Notes under the pieces: model-generated
What the model was told of the DNA's origin: nothing
The model's database searches: none
What the model saw: only the letters and a program-made list of their open reading frames with translations
Origin: Oscillospiraceae bacterium
GTDB taxonomy: Bacteria; Bacillota; Clostridia; Oscillospirales; Ruminococcaceae
DNA length: 62,834 nucleotides
NCBI GenBank assembly: GCA_017550285.1
Contig: JAFZPP010000044.1
Location: forward strand, 1 to 62,834
Reading direction: 5' to 3'
Made by a program: the position numbers and the translations under genes
Shown: in pieces, positions 42,749 through 51,798 of the stretch
Position numbering within the stretch: position 1 is the first letter of the stretch
Layout of the letters: each line of letters starts with the position of its first letter

Positions 42749-42759
42749 CAGTATTCTTC

Positions 42760-44463
42760 TTACATCTGTGCATTGAAGAGACTCTTGAGGTTGTAGATGA
42801 CGTCGTCATTGTCTGCGTTGATGCTTGCAGCCTCATTGATTGCGGAAAGCTCCTGCAATGCACTGAGATTTGCGTTATAGCCGATTGTGTAGACCGGAAT
42901 CTCCAGTCCGCCGACAATCGGGGTAATCTCACGCAGCGATGCGCCGACATTCTGTTCGCCGTCGCTGAGGACAAAGAGCAGCGGCTTGATGTGCTCACCG
43001 GTTTCGGCTTCGGTTTCTGCCTGTGCCTTGGTCAGCATATCGAGCGCGACGAGCACCGCGTCATAGGTTGCGGTATTGCCGCCGGGGGTGAGTGATCCCA
43101 CTGCACCGGTAAAGTAGCTGCGCTGGTTGAGGTCGAATCTTGCAATCGGGAGATTGATCGCAACATTCGTGCTGTAGCTGACCAGACCGACATAGTTGCT
43201 GTCATTGATATACTGCGATGCGTTGATCAGCGAGGATTGCAGGTTCTGGATCGGCGCACCGCCCATGCTGCCGGAGACATCCGCGACGAAGACAGCCATA
43301 ACCGGATTGCCTGCGTCCTTTTCCGTCTTCCAGAGCTTCTGTGCGCTCTCAAGGGTCTTGCCGTCGAGATCCCACTGTGCAGCCTTGTACTCGTCCTTGT
43401 AGTTGAAGCCGTATTTTTTCGCGGATTTCTGTGACTGATCGCCCTTGACATAATCTGCAAAGGCATTTGCGAGCTCCTTCTGATCGGTGCTGATATCACC
43501 GATTGTATAGAGCGGGCTGTCATGCCGCACGCCGAACGGGATGAACTCATAATCGCGCAGCTCGGTTGCATTGTAATAGCCCTGATATTCCATGAGGAAG
43601 GCATCGAGGACACCGTTCTTTGCTGCTTCACGCATTTGCAGCGTGCTGTAGGCGACGAACGGGACATTCTGCTGGAAGGAACGGAAGGTTTCCGTTGCCT
43701 TGGTGCCCAGGATATCCTGCGAATCGAATTCCTCGAGCGCTGCGACAAGGAAGTTCAGACCGGTCGAGGAGGCATAGGGGTTCGTATAGCCCATCGTGAT
43801 CTCACTGTTGACCGTTGCCTGCACGATTGTGCTGATATCGACCTTGCCGTAGGTATCGTTCAGCTTCTTGTGGGTCTCCTTGCTGATCAGGATGCCTGCG
43901 GTATTGCCTGCGAGACGGTCGGTGACCATTTCGATCTTGACATTCTCGGCTGCGATCATCTGTCCCCAGAGCTCATTGGAAGGGGAGTAGGCTTCCGGCA
44001 CATATTTGCCGGAGATGATGTAGTCGATTGCCGCGCCGGATGCAATCGGGCGGACGGAAACAGTTGCCCATTTGCCGTCGATTGTATAATGCGAGGCATT
44101 GAAATTGTCGGCGACTTCATTGAGCCAGCCGTCGGTGCCGGAGGATGCCTTCTCGGTCGAGGAGATGATTTCGATATTGATATCGCCTCTGCCGGTGACG
44201 GTCATCGGGTACTTGGAGATATCCGGCAGCTCCTCTGCGAGATTGGAGCCGGTAATCTCAACGGTTGCCTTGTGCGCCGGAACATTCTGGACGCTGATCT
44301 TTTTCAGTTTTTTGTCCAGCTGGGTCACAGCCGTATCACGGGAGATTTCCTGCTTGGATTTGCCGATATTGCGGCTGAGCAGGATACCGCCGGTGATGCC
44401 GCCTGCAAGCAGCAGTCCGAGTACCGCGAGGAATACAGTGTTCTTGGATTTGGTGTTCGCCAT
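42760..44463 (-). CDS. Membrane-anchored substrate-binding/VWA domain protein
   Basis: 567 residues. TM anchor at 8-30; residues about 60-340 look like a periplasmic-binding-protein fold (VTGRGDINIEIISS, YVPEAYSPSNELWG, YTNPYASSTGLNFLVAALEEF); residues 375-560 are a von Willebrand A domain with the MIDAS motif DVSGSMGG near 389, a Thr in the GGNTATYD loop near 473 and LSDGEQN near 502. It would bind a ligand and, through a metal ion, a partner outside the membrane. It is third in an operon with two XpaC-like paralogues. The ligand is unknown. Confidence 0.82.
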   Translation of the reverse strand: MANTKSKNTVFLAVLGLLLAGGITGGILLSRNIGKSKQEISRDTAVTQLDKKLKKISVQNVPAHKATVEITGSNLAEELPDISKYPMTVTGRGDINIEIISSTEKASSGTDGWLNEVADNFNASHYTIDGKWATVSVRPIASGAAIDYIISGKYVPEAYSPSNELWGQMIAAENVKIEMVTDRLAGNTAGILISKETHKKLNDTYGKVDISTIVQATVNSEITMGYTNPYASSTGLNFLVAALEEFDSQDILGTKATETFRSFQQNVPFVAYSTLQMREAAKNGVLDAFLMEYQGYYNATELRDYEFIPFGVRHDSPLYTIGDISTDQKELANAFADYVKGDQSQKSAKKYGFNYKDEYKAAQWDLDGKTLESAQKLWKTEKDAGNPVMAVFVADVSGSMGGAPIQNLQSSLINASQYINDSNYVGLVSYSTNVAINLPIARFDLNQRSYFTGAVGSLTPGGNTATYDAVLVALDMLTKAQAETEAETGEHIKPLLFVLSDGEQNVGASLREITPIVGGLEIPVYTIGYNANLSALQELSAINEAASINADNDDVIYNLKSLFNAQM

Positions 44464-44516
44464 TTTTAGCTCCTTTCAGATGATACACCATAGAATTTTG
44501 TCATATCGGAAACATA

Positions 44517-45344
44517 TTAACCGCTCATCCGGCGCTGCATCATGTTGCTGTCATATTCATACATGACATCATCGGGCAGTGCGCCTTCCTGTGTGCGGAC
44601 ATCGTGCAGCGTGGCTGCGAGGACATCCAGACAGGGCTTGGTTTCCGGCGTATCGAGATCAAGCTGTGAGACTTCGATCACCAGATTCTCAAAATCGCGG
44701 AGAATCTTCTCATTGTCTGCCAGTCTGCCTTCCAGAAAATCCGCATGGACTCTGCAAAGGTTCGGATCAGTCTGATCGCAGTATTTCAGACGGTAGAGAA
44801 TCTGCTTGCAGTTTTTGAGAATATAGGCTTCGGCTTCGTTGCCGTTTTTGATGAAGGGATGCTCCTTGCCGAGCATGGCGGTCAGTGCCTGCTGCTTTTG
44901 CTCCAGCTGCTCGATCTGATGCATGGCGCGCTCGCCGTAGGGACCGAGCGGCATATCATAGAGCTGCATGGAACCGAAGCTGCGGAGATAATCAGTGCGC
45001 GTCTGGAGCTGCTTGCCGCAGGGGACATAGCTCATCTGCTTCGGCTGCGCTGCGGGATTTTCCGCGACTTTTTTGCAGATTCTGACCAGCGTGACGGTCA
45101 GAAAAATTGCGATCGGAATCAATCCGACTGCAAAGGTTACAACGATACCTGCAATCAGCAGAACGATTGCGGTGCCGGATTGTTCCATTGCTTTTTCGTC
45201 TGCCGCTGTCGGTGTCGCACTGCGGAACGCAGTATTCTGATAGCTGAACTGCCGGAAGCACTTGGGGCAGACTGCGGTGCTGCCGGATACCTGCTGCAGC
45301 ATAACACTGCATGCAGGACATTTTCTGCTGGTTGCATTGAGCAT
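44517..45344 (-). CDS. Zinc-ribbon membrane protein, XpaC-like paralogue B
   Basis: 275 residues. The zinc ribbon CPACSVML...CPKCFRQF is at 9-30, a hydrophobic helix pair at about 60-82, then a helical domain parallel to the gene upstream (SFGSMQLYDMPLGPYGERAMHQIEQLEQKQQAL, FENLVIEVSQLDLDTPETKPCLDVL). ATG 45344 follows a strong GGAGGGGG; an in-frame start 36 bases earlier precedes that site. The helical domain recalls XpaC/5-bromo-4-chloroindolyl phosphate-type proteins found with TelA and VWA proteins. Function unknown; it probably acts with the VWA protein. Confidence 0.7.
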   Translation of the reverse strand: MLNATSRKCPACSVMLQQVSGSTAVCPKCFRQFSYQNTAFRSATPTAADEKAMEQSGTAIVLLIAGIVVTFAVGLIPIAIFLTVTLVRICKKVAENPAAQPKQMSYVPCGKQLQTRTDYLRSFGSMQLYDMPLGPYGERAMHQIEQLEQKQQALTAMLGKEHPFIKNGNEAEAYILKNCKQILYRLKYCDQTDPNLCRVHADFLEGRLADNEKILRDFENLVIEVSQLDLDTPETKPCLDVLAATLHDVRTQEGALPDDVMYEYDSNMMQRRMSG

Positions 45345-45417
45345 GGACAACCCCCTCCTTTCACGGGACCCGCCATGCATGGCGTCTGTATGTCTGAACT
45401 GTCGGTAATCATCTGTT

Positions 45418-46119
45418 TTACTGCATCATCATCTGCTGCGGCGGCTCATTGCCGGCGTCTGTCGGAACGGCAGGTGCCTCCCACGCAGAATCCGCACCGC
45501 TTCGCATGCTGCGCAGTGCATTGGTCAGCTCATTGAGGCAGGGCGTTGCGGCATTTGCATCGTCTCCGATCTGCGAAACCTCGAGGATGAGATTCTCAAA
45601 ATCTGAGAGAACATGTGCATTTTCGCCGAGCACCTGCTGCAAATAAGCGATATGCATATTATATTTGTGCGCATCGCTCTTGTCATAGATCATGACACGG
45701 TTGAGAATGCGCTTGCAGTTTGCGAGAATATACTGATCGACCTCATCCGCAGTGGAGAGGAACGGGCTGTCCTTGGAATCATCGAGGATGACGCGCAGTG
45801 CCTTCTGCTTGCGCTTGAGCGATTCGAGCTGGTTGATCGCCAGCCGGATATATTCGGTAAAGGGCGTATCCTCGCTGAGCCACGCCTGAAACGCACGGAT
45901 ATAATCGTCAGTATCCTTGAGCTTTTTGGCGTCGCTGACAACCGATGCGCTGACGCTGTGCATGATTGCTGCATCTGCGATCAGTGCGAGCAGGATGACC
46001 GCTGCCACAATGATGATCTTGACGAGCATGCTTGTGTTCAGTGCGTTGAACAGAACAACCGCCAGTGTGCCCTCAATCAGGCTCATTGCGACCAGCAGGA
46101 TTTTTGTGCTGTTTTTCAA
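45418..46119 (-). CDS. Membrane protein, XpaC-like paralogue A
   Basis: 233 residues with two TM helices at about 7-52 and a helical cytoplasmic domain (AFQAWLSEDTPFTEYIRLAINQLESLKRKQKAL, YILANCKRILNRV, FENLILEVSQIGDDANAATPCLNEL). The same blocks occur in the next gene, so the two arose by duplication. The start is TTG 46119 after AGGGGG. It is the first gene of the VWA operon, 73 bases upstream of paralogue B. The C-terminus is a Gln/Met-rich tail. Confidence 0.7.
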   Translation of the reverse strand: MKNSTKILLVAMSLIEGTLAVVLFNALNTSMLVKIIIVAAVILLALIADAAIMHSVSASVVSDAKKLKDTDDYIRAFQAWLSEDTPFTEYIRLAINQLESLKRKQKALRVILDDSKDSPFLSTADEVDQYILANCKRILNRVMIYDKSDAHKYNMHIAYLQQVLGENAHVLSDFENLILEVSQIGDDANAATPCLNELTNALRSMRSGADSAWEAPAVPTDAGNEPPQQMMMQ

Positions 46120-46157
46120 GGCTTGAGCCCCCTTTTGTTTGTATTTCGTATGGAAAT

Positions 46158-46187
46158 ATCATACCATACGGCAGCCCTGCGTGTCAA
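46158..46187 (-). promoter_or_regulatory. Promoter of the VWA operon
   Basis: On the minus strand TTGACA (46182-46187) and TATGAT (46158-46163) are 18 bases apart. Confidence 0.7.
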
Positions 46188-46230
46188 GGCTGAAAAACGG
46201 TCAGGAAAACCGGATTTCCGTCAAAAACGG

Positions 46231-46261
46231 AAAGGAGGACGAATCTCCTCCGTCCTCCTTT
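46231..46261 (-). terminator. Terminator of ispH/S1
   Basis: AAAGGAGGACG (46231-46241) pairs with 46251-46261, followed on the minus strand by CCGTTTTTGA; 42 bases after the stop at 46304. Confidence 0.65.
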
Positions 46262-46303
46262 TGCAATCTGAATCAGGCTCAGACCGTTCAAAATTCTGCG
46301 GTA

Positions 46304-48373
46304 TTACTCAGCCGGAGCTTCCTCAGCTGCCGGAGCATCGTCGGAGTAAACAACCTCGTCAGCCTCTGCGGCTTCCTCAGCAGCATCCTCCTCGTTGACA
46401 GCACGCATCGAAAGGCTGATGCGCTTCTTCTCGGTGTCGATTGCTGTGATCTTAACAGTCACGGTATCGCCGACATTGACAACGTCCTTCACATTGGTTA
46501 CGCGCTCAGAGGAGAGCTGGGAAATGTGAATCAGACCGTCGATGCCGTCGGTGATGCGTGCAAATGCACCGAACGAGGTAACGGAAACGATCGTTGCATC
46601 AACAACATCGCCGACTGCATACTCGTTCGTGAACTTCACCCACGGATTGTCCTCCGGTCTTCTGTGACCGAGGGAAATTCTGCCGGTTTCCGGATTGAGA
46701 GCCTTGATGTAGACCTCGAGGGTATCGCCGACTTCGACAACATCGCTCGGCTGGTGGATTCTTGCCCAGGAGAGCTCGGAAACGTGCACCATGCCGTCAA
46801 TGCCGCCCAGATCGACGAATGCGCCGTAGCTGGTCAGGGACTTGACTTCGCCGGTGTAAACGTCACCGACCTTCGCATTCTCCCAGAACTTTGCCTTTGC
46901 GGCATCGCGCTCTGCCTTCTGTACCTGACGGATCGAGCCGACCGCTCTGCGGCGCTGCTCGTTGACGTCGATGATGACGAAGCGGATCGGCTGCTTGAGG
47001 AGCACATTGAGATCTGCGCCTCTGCCGAGACCGGACTGGGAAGCCGGAATGAAGACGTGAACGCCGTTGCTGTCAGCGACAAGACCGCCCTTGACAACAC
47101 TCAGAACGGTACCCTCAAGCACCTCGCCCGATTCCTGGGCTTTGAGGATGTTCTCGAAGCCGACCATTTCATCGACTCTGCGCTTCGAGAGCTGAACAGT
47201 ACCTTCTGCATCGTTCACCTGAATAACGACAAGCTCGAGCTCATCTCCGACCTTGACAAGGTCAGAGGGCTTTTTAGAGGTATCACTGGTCAGTTCGGAG
47301 AGGGTAATATAGCCGGTCTGCTTGGCACCTACGTCAACCATGACTTCGTTGTTTCCGCTGATGGAAGCGACGATGCCGACAACCCGGTCACCCTTTCTGA
47401 TTTTTTTCGTGAAGGTCTTATCCAGTTCCTCCTCGAATGCTGCTGCGAAGTCCTCGCTTTCCGGGATATTGGTATCGGTGTCAAAAATTCCAGACATATT
47501 GGTTTGAACCTCCTTAATAATGTGGGCTGGCGTACTCGCTCCTGCCGTGATTCCGATTTTCAGGATATGACTGCTTCCGGCTGCCGCAGCAATTTCCGCA
47601 GCCTTCTGCCGAATCTCATCCGCATGCGCGTGCAGTTCCTCCGCGGTCTCAATGAGCCATGCCGGACAGTTCCGGCTGCATACATCAAAGAGCTTGACGG
47701 TATTGGAGCTGTGTCTGCCGCCGACGACAATCATCAGATCGGATGCACGGGAAAGCGCATCTGCGTCCGACTGCCGCGCAGCGGTTGCGCTGCAAATGGT
47801 GTCAAAGACCTGTAGATCGGGGTGATCGGAAGGCAAAAGCTCTATACAGTCCCCCCATAATAATTTATTATACGTTGTTTGCGCGACGATTGCAAGCCTT
47901 TGCGGTAAACTTCTATCAATCAAACACATCAGCTCTGTCTTGTCACGAAAAACTGTACAATTTCCCTCACAATGTCCGACGATCCCCTGCACCTCAGGAT
48001 GTTTGGGGTCACCGGCGATAAAAACATGCCGTCCGGAAGCGGTCTGCTCGGCGACAATTTTATGGATTCGCGCGACAAACGGACAGGTCGCGTCGATCAC
48101 GGGATTGCCCTGCGCTTCAAGCTGCTCATAGACCGATCTTGCGACGCCGTGTGCGCGGATAATCAGCGTTTCGTCCGGTTCGAGCTCCGCAGGATCACTG
48201 ATAATGCGTGCGCCCTTTGCGTTCAGGTCGCCGACAACGGCTTCGTTGTGAACGATCGGACCGAGCGTTGCGACATGTCTGCCCTCTTCCAGTGCCTGAT
48301 AGACCAGCTTGACGGCGCGGTCTACACCGAAGCAGAATCCGGCGGATTTTGCCGTTTCAATCTCAGCACGCAT
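46304..48373 (-). CDS. ispH: IspH-ribosomal protein S1 fusion
   Basis: 689 residues. Residues 1-285 are HMBPP reductase, the last enzyme of the MEP isoprenoid pathway, with the Fe-S Cys residues in GFCFGVDRA near 14, IDATCPFV near 97 and DTICSATAAR near 192. Residues 310-650 contain four S1 RNA-binding repeats (for example GDVYTGEVKSLTSYGAFVDL and GDVVDATIVSVTSFGAFARI), and the end is acidic. Such fusions are known in Clostridia. The S1 part would act in translation initiation. It follows the lipoprotein gene by 14 bases on the same strand. Confidence 0.95.
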   Translation of the reverse strand: MRAEIETAKSAGFCFGVDRAVKLVYQALEEGRHVATLGPIVHNEAVVGDLNAKGARIISDPAELEPDETLIIRAHGVARSVYEQLEAQGNPVIDATCPFVARIHKIVAEQTASGRHVFIAGDPKHPEVQGIVGHCEGNCTVFRDKTELMCLIDRSLPQRLAIVAQTTYNKLLWGDCIELLPSDHPDLQVFDTICSATAARQSDADALSRASDLMIVVGGRHSSNTVKLFDVCSRNCPAWLIETAEELHAHADEIRQKAAEIAAAAGSSHILKIGITAGASTPAHIIKEVQTNMSGIFDTDTNIPESEDFAAAFEEELDKTFTKKIRKGDRVVGIVASISGNNEVMVDVGAKQTGYITLSELTSDTSKKPSDLVKVGDELELVVIQVNDAEGTVQLSKRRVDEMVGFENILKAQESGEVLEGTVLSVVKGGLVADSNGVHVFIPASQSGLGRGADLNVLLKQPIRFVIIDVNEQRRRAVGSIRQVQKAERDAAKAKFWENAKVGDVYTGEVKSLTSYGAFVDLGGIDGMVHVSELSWARIHQPSDVVEVGDTLEVYIKALNPETGRISLGHRRPEDNPWVKFTNEYAVGDVVDATIVSVTSFGAFARITDGIDGLIHISQLSSERVTNVKDVVNVGDTVTVKITAIDTEKKRISLSMRAVNEEDAAEEAAEADEVVYSDDAPAAEEAPAE

Positions 48374-48387
48374 TGCGCACGCCTCCT

Positions 48388-49044
48388 TTATGCCTGATGA
48401 ATGCTGTCGAGCAGCATTTGCTTATGCGTTTCACCGTCCTGCCCTGCCGGATAGGTCATCAGCAGATAGACGAAGCTGTCCTCCGTCGCGGTGACATACA
48501 GCCGCATCTGCGTGGTATCCGGTTCATCAGCGGCTGAATCTGCCTGCGCAGAATCATGCGCTTCCGCTTCCTCGCCGTCATGATGATGCAGAAGCTGGGC
48601 ATGCGCGGCGATATGCGCGGTTTTGAATTCCGCCTTGCCGCGGCTGAACTGATCCAGCTCGCGCACCTCAAAGCCGGTTTCCTCATTGCGGAGCTTATTG
48701 CAGATACGGATGAGAAATGCTTCCGCAGTATCCTGATTCGTATTCGGCTCGCTGCATATCAGAAACTCAAAATCATCCGCTTTTGCTGCATATTCGCAGA
48801 CAAAATCTGCCGCGGCATCCCGCTCGGCAGCCTGCTGCTTTGCGGTCTGATAGGAAATGAGCTGTTCATAGTTCTCCTTCGGGATGACGGAGAAATCCTC
48901 GGGCGTTTCGAGCCGGAATTTCGCAGCGGAATTGCGGTATACATTGCCTTTGGTTTTTCCGGAATGATATCCGCCGCAGCCGGTCAGCAGCAGACAGCAG
49001 AGTGCTGCCGCGGTGCATCGCAGCCCGATTTTAGTAATGTTCAT
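48388..49044 (-). CDS. Lipoprotein of unknown function
   Basis: 218 residues. A lipobox CLLLTGC near residue 18 predicts lipid anchoring outside the membrane. Afterwards comes an alpha/beta domain (FRLETPEDFSVIPKENYEQL... FEFLICSEPN... MRLYVTATEDSFVYLLMTYPAGQDGETHKQMLLDSI), the pattern of PsbP/DUF1795-like lipoproteins. It overlaps the carboxypeptidase stop by 14 bases, so it is translated with it. A His-Asp-Glu-rich insertion (AHAQLLHHHDGEEAEAHD) could bind metal; that is a guess. Confidence 0.7.
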   Translation of the reverse strand: MNITKIGLRCTAAALCCLLLTGCGGYHSGKTKGNVYRNSAAKFRLETPEDFSVIPKENYEQLISYQTAKQQAAERDAAADFVCEYAAKADDFEFLICSEPNTNQDTAEAFLIRICNKLRNEETGFEVRELDQFSRGKAEFKTAHIAAHAQLLHHHDGEEAEAHDSAQADSAADEPDTTQMRLYVTATEDSFVYLLMTYPAGQDGETHKQMLLDSIHQA

Positions 49045-50179
49045 AGAGCGGCAGATCCGCCTCGTCCGGAACAATGCGCTGCACATCGCTGAGCGGCATG
49101 CCGGTCAGCTGATAGAGCGACAGCGTATCTCCGACCGCATCGAGCGGCTGGAAGGTTGTGGAGCCTGCAACAACGCAGACATAGGTCTTGCCGGACGCGG
49201 ACTCTGCCCATGTTGCGAGGCACTGTCCTGCCGGATTCGTAAAGCCGGTCTTGCCGCCGATCACATGCAGCGGATCGGGCAGGTTTTCCAGCTCATTGCC
49301 GACCATGCGCGAAAGCGTTGTCGAGACAAGGTCAATGCCCTTCGGATGCTCCGCGGTTGCGGCGGTTGTATACTGTAGCGTGGACATTGCATCGGCGCAG
49401 AACGGATCGCGGATTGCGGTCATCAGGATTCTGGCAATATCGTTCAGGCTGCTGACATGGGTTTCCTCATGCAGTCCGGTGACATTTTCAAAATGCGAAT
49501 GCTCGAGTTCCATTTCCGCGGCGAGACTGTTCATCTCGGCAACGAATTTCTCCTCGCTGCCCGCTGCATAGGTTGCAAGCATGACGGCTGCATCGGCACC
49601 CGAGGGGAGCATCATTGCGTAAACCAGATCGCGGATTCTGCAAGCCTCGTCGGCTTCAAATCCGGCGACATATGCCATTTGCTCCTCCTGTCTGCGCAGA
49701 ACGTCGGCGTCCATGAGAATCGTCGTATCGAGCGCCTCGGTATCGCAGAGCCGCGAGAAGGTGAGCAAAGTCATCATTTTTGTCATGGATGCCGGATAGA
49801 TTTCGGCATCCGCATCATGATCTGCAAGAACCGTGCCGCCGTTGCCGCTGCATTCAATCAGCAGGGCATTGCGCGCAAGCACCTTGGTCGTGTCATTGAC
49901 GGTAATTGTATCGGTTGTCCGTTCCGCCTTATCTGCGAAGCCGGACAGCGCTTCGGTCGTGGTTTCGGCGGGCTCGGCTGATACAGGCGGCGCGGTTTCC
50001 TCCGGTACGGACTGCTCCGCGGTGTTCTGCGCGGTATCCGGCTTGCCGCCGCGGTTATTCAGGATATCCTTGCCGGCAATATAAAGACCGCCGCCGAGCG
50101 CTGCAAGAATCAGCGGGATCAGTATGACGCCCGCTGCTGTTTTGCCGCCGCTCTTTTTCTTTTTTGATTGCTGTGCCAT
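49031..50179 (-). CDS. D-alanyl-D-alanine carboxypeptidase (peptidase S11)
   Basis: 382 residues with an N-terminal TM anchor (18-35), an Ala/Thr/Glu linker and a penicillin-binding domain: SxxK as YPASMTKMMT near 131, the second motif as LPSGADAA near 193, and KTG as GGKTGFTNPA near 308. It trims the terminal D-Ala of peptidoglycan stems. The second motif is usually Ser-x-Asn; here the Asn position is Ala. It is second in the cluster zinc-ribbon - carboxypeptidase - lipoprotein - ispH/S1. Confidence 0.92.
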   Translation of the reverse strand: MAQQSKKKKSGGKTAAGVILIPLILAALGGGLYIAGKDILNNRGGKPDTAQNTAEQSVPEETAPPVSAEPAETTTEALSGFADKAERTTDTITVNDTTKVLARNALLIECSGNGGTVLADHDADAEIYPASMTKMMTLLTFSRLCDTEALDTTILMDADVLRRQEEQMAYVAGFEADEACRIRDLVYAMMLPSGADAAVMLATYAAGSEEKFVAEMNSLAAEMELEHSHFENVTGLHEETHVSSLNDIARILMTAIRDPFCADAMSTLQYTTAATAEHPKGIDLVSTTLSRMVGNELENLPDPLHVIGGKTGFTNPAGQCLATWAESASGKTYVCVVAGSTTFQPLDAVGDTLSLYQLTGMPLSDVQRIVPDEADLPLYEHY

Positions 50180-50221
50180 GTTCTCTCCTTTGAATGATCT
50201 CTTTCTCTTTATTGGATGCTG

Positions 50222-51529
50222 TCAGGAAGCGGTGTTATCATCCTCCGGTGCTTCGGGGAAGCCTGCCGTTCCGTTGAGGACGGCATCCACGATGTTTTCG
50301 CCGGTTTCCTGATTGGTACCGCAGTATTTGCAGAATTTCATATCCGCAGCAAGCTCCTTGCCGCAGCAGACACAGACCCTGTCGGTCGCCGCAGGTGCGG
50401 GGGATGCAGCCGGTGCCGCCGGAGCCTCTGAAACGGGCTGCTCCTGACTTGCACCGCAGTATTTACAGAATTTCGAGCCGGATTCCAGCTCCTTGCCGCA
50501 TTTGACGCAGGGGACTCTGTATACCGGTGTGACGGCAGTATCCTGCATCTTCGGCTTTTTCTCCTTCTTCGGCTTTGCGGGCGCGGTTTCCTTATAGAGC
50601 TTCCGTGCGCGGATGAAGCCGCAGAGCTCGATCATCAGCAGTGCAAAGCTGACACCGGTGACTGCGATATACCAGTACGGTCCGCGGATTGCCTTTGTGA
50701 CGCCGGTCAGACCGATCACATCGTCGCGGATGAAAAACGTCCGGATGCCGCCGATCAGCACGCATATAAGGGTCAGTGCTGCCGGAACCATAACCGCAAT
50801 GCCCGTACCCTTGAAGGCACCGGCAATATCTTTACCGCTGTTTCTGCGGATGACGCACCAGCGCCAGATCAGCAGTCCGAGCAGGATGACCTCGAGGATG
50901 TATGCCATAAGGCTGACGCCGAAGCGCTCGACTGCCCTGCCCGCCTTTGTGGAACCGAGTCCGTCACTGACTGCATTGAACTTGCCGAGCACCGGCTCCG
51001 CAACAGACTGAATCTGCCGGCGGTCGCTGTCCTCAATGACGAGCTTGCAGGATTCATGCAGCGATTCGGTGATCTGATCGAGCAGACCCGTAACCTCTTC
51101 GGGATCAATGCGCACCGGTGTATCGGATTCGCCGCGCAGCATTGCAAAATGTGCGTCGAGCTTGTCCGCTAGGAATGCCGGAATGCCCATGCCGTCCGCC
51201 GCCTCTGCGACGTCTTCGGTCAGGACATTTTCATCGGTGACATAATTGCTTTTGATGAACTCCGAAAGATTCTGTCCGGTGAACGGAATATCCGCATCGG
51301 AGAGCTTTGCGCTGCGGAGCGCTTCCGTCAGCAGACCGGAGCCGCAGTAGCTGCGGAGCGAAACGGTATTCGCAAAGCAGAACCAGAGAATCAGGATGCC
51401 GATGACGCAGAGCAGCGTGTGGAAGAAGCGGTATCCGCCGGAGCGCGGCTGTCTTTTGCCGCAGGATGTACATACACCGCCGTCAAACGTGCCGCCGCAG
51501 GTGCATGTGATTTGTTTTGATTTTGACAT
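50222..51529 (-). CDS. Membrane protein with three zinc ribbons
   Basis: 435 residues. Cys-rich start (CTCGGTFDGGVCTSCGKRQ, 9-27), TM helix near 33-52, an extracytoplasmic helical part, three more TM helices (about 205-320) and two C-terminal zinc ribbons (CVKCGKEL...FCKYCGASQ and CVCCGKEL...FCKYCGTNQ) separated by an Ala/Pro linker. Zinc-ribbon/TM proteins of this type are common in Ruminococcus; their role is unknown. It heads the minus-strand cluster with its own promoter. Confidence 0.75.
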   Translation of the reverse strand: MSKSKQITCTCGGTFDGGVCTSCGKRQPRSGGYRFFHTLLCVIGILILWFCFANTVSLRSYCGSGLLTEALRSAKLSDADIPFTGQNLSEFIKSNYVTDENVLTEDVAEAADGMGIPAFLADKLDAHFAMLRGESDTPVRIDPEEVTGLLDQITESLHESCKLVIEDSDRRQIQSVAEPVLGKFNAVSDGLGSTKAGRAVERFGVSLMAYILEVILLGLLIWRWCVIRRNSGKDIAGAFKGTGIAVMVPAALTLICVLIGGIRTFFIRDDVIGLTGVTKAIRGPYWYIAVTGVSFALLMIELCGFIRARKLYKETAPAKPKKEKKPKMQDTAVTPVYRVPCVKCGKELESGSKFCKYCGASQEQPVSEAPAAPAASPAPAATDRVCVCCGKELAADMKFCKYCGTNQETGENIVDAVLNGTAGFPEAPEDDNTAS

Positions 51530-51601
51530 TATGGTTACCCCTTAAATCAATTCACATTCCGAACCGGAATGCGCCGATTATATATTTTTTCGGCATCTTA
51601 T

Positions 51602-51631
51602 ATTATAGCACAAGCGTCTGCAAAATGTCAA
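51602..51631 (-). promoter_or_regulatory. Promoter of the zinc-ribbon/carboxypeptidase/ispH cluster
   Basis: On the minus strand TTGACA (51626-51631) and TATAAT (51602-51607) are 18 bases apart, with extended TGTGC. The leader of about 65 bases contains two short hairpins. Confidence 0.8.
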
Positions 51632-51693
51632 CAATTCCGCCGCTGAATATCCGGACGGTTTTTCGCAGGATTTTGTATTTTGTGCAGACAAAT

Positions 51694-51727
51694 GAAGAAC
51701 GCACCCACATGCGCGGGTGCGTTCTTC
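51694..51727 (-). terminator. Terminator of the CE4 esterase gene
   Basis: A 13-bp perfect stem, 51694-51706 with 51715-51727, 8-base loop; 72 bases after the stop at 51799. The T-run is weak (CATTTGT). Confidence 0.6.
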
Positions 51728-51798
51728 GGGAGTAGAAATGCTTTGTCTGAGATAAGGAATGAAATTGGATTGGTTTGAGTGAAATCCAACTGAGCAAA

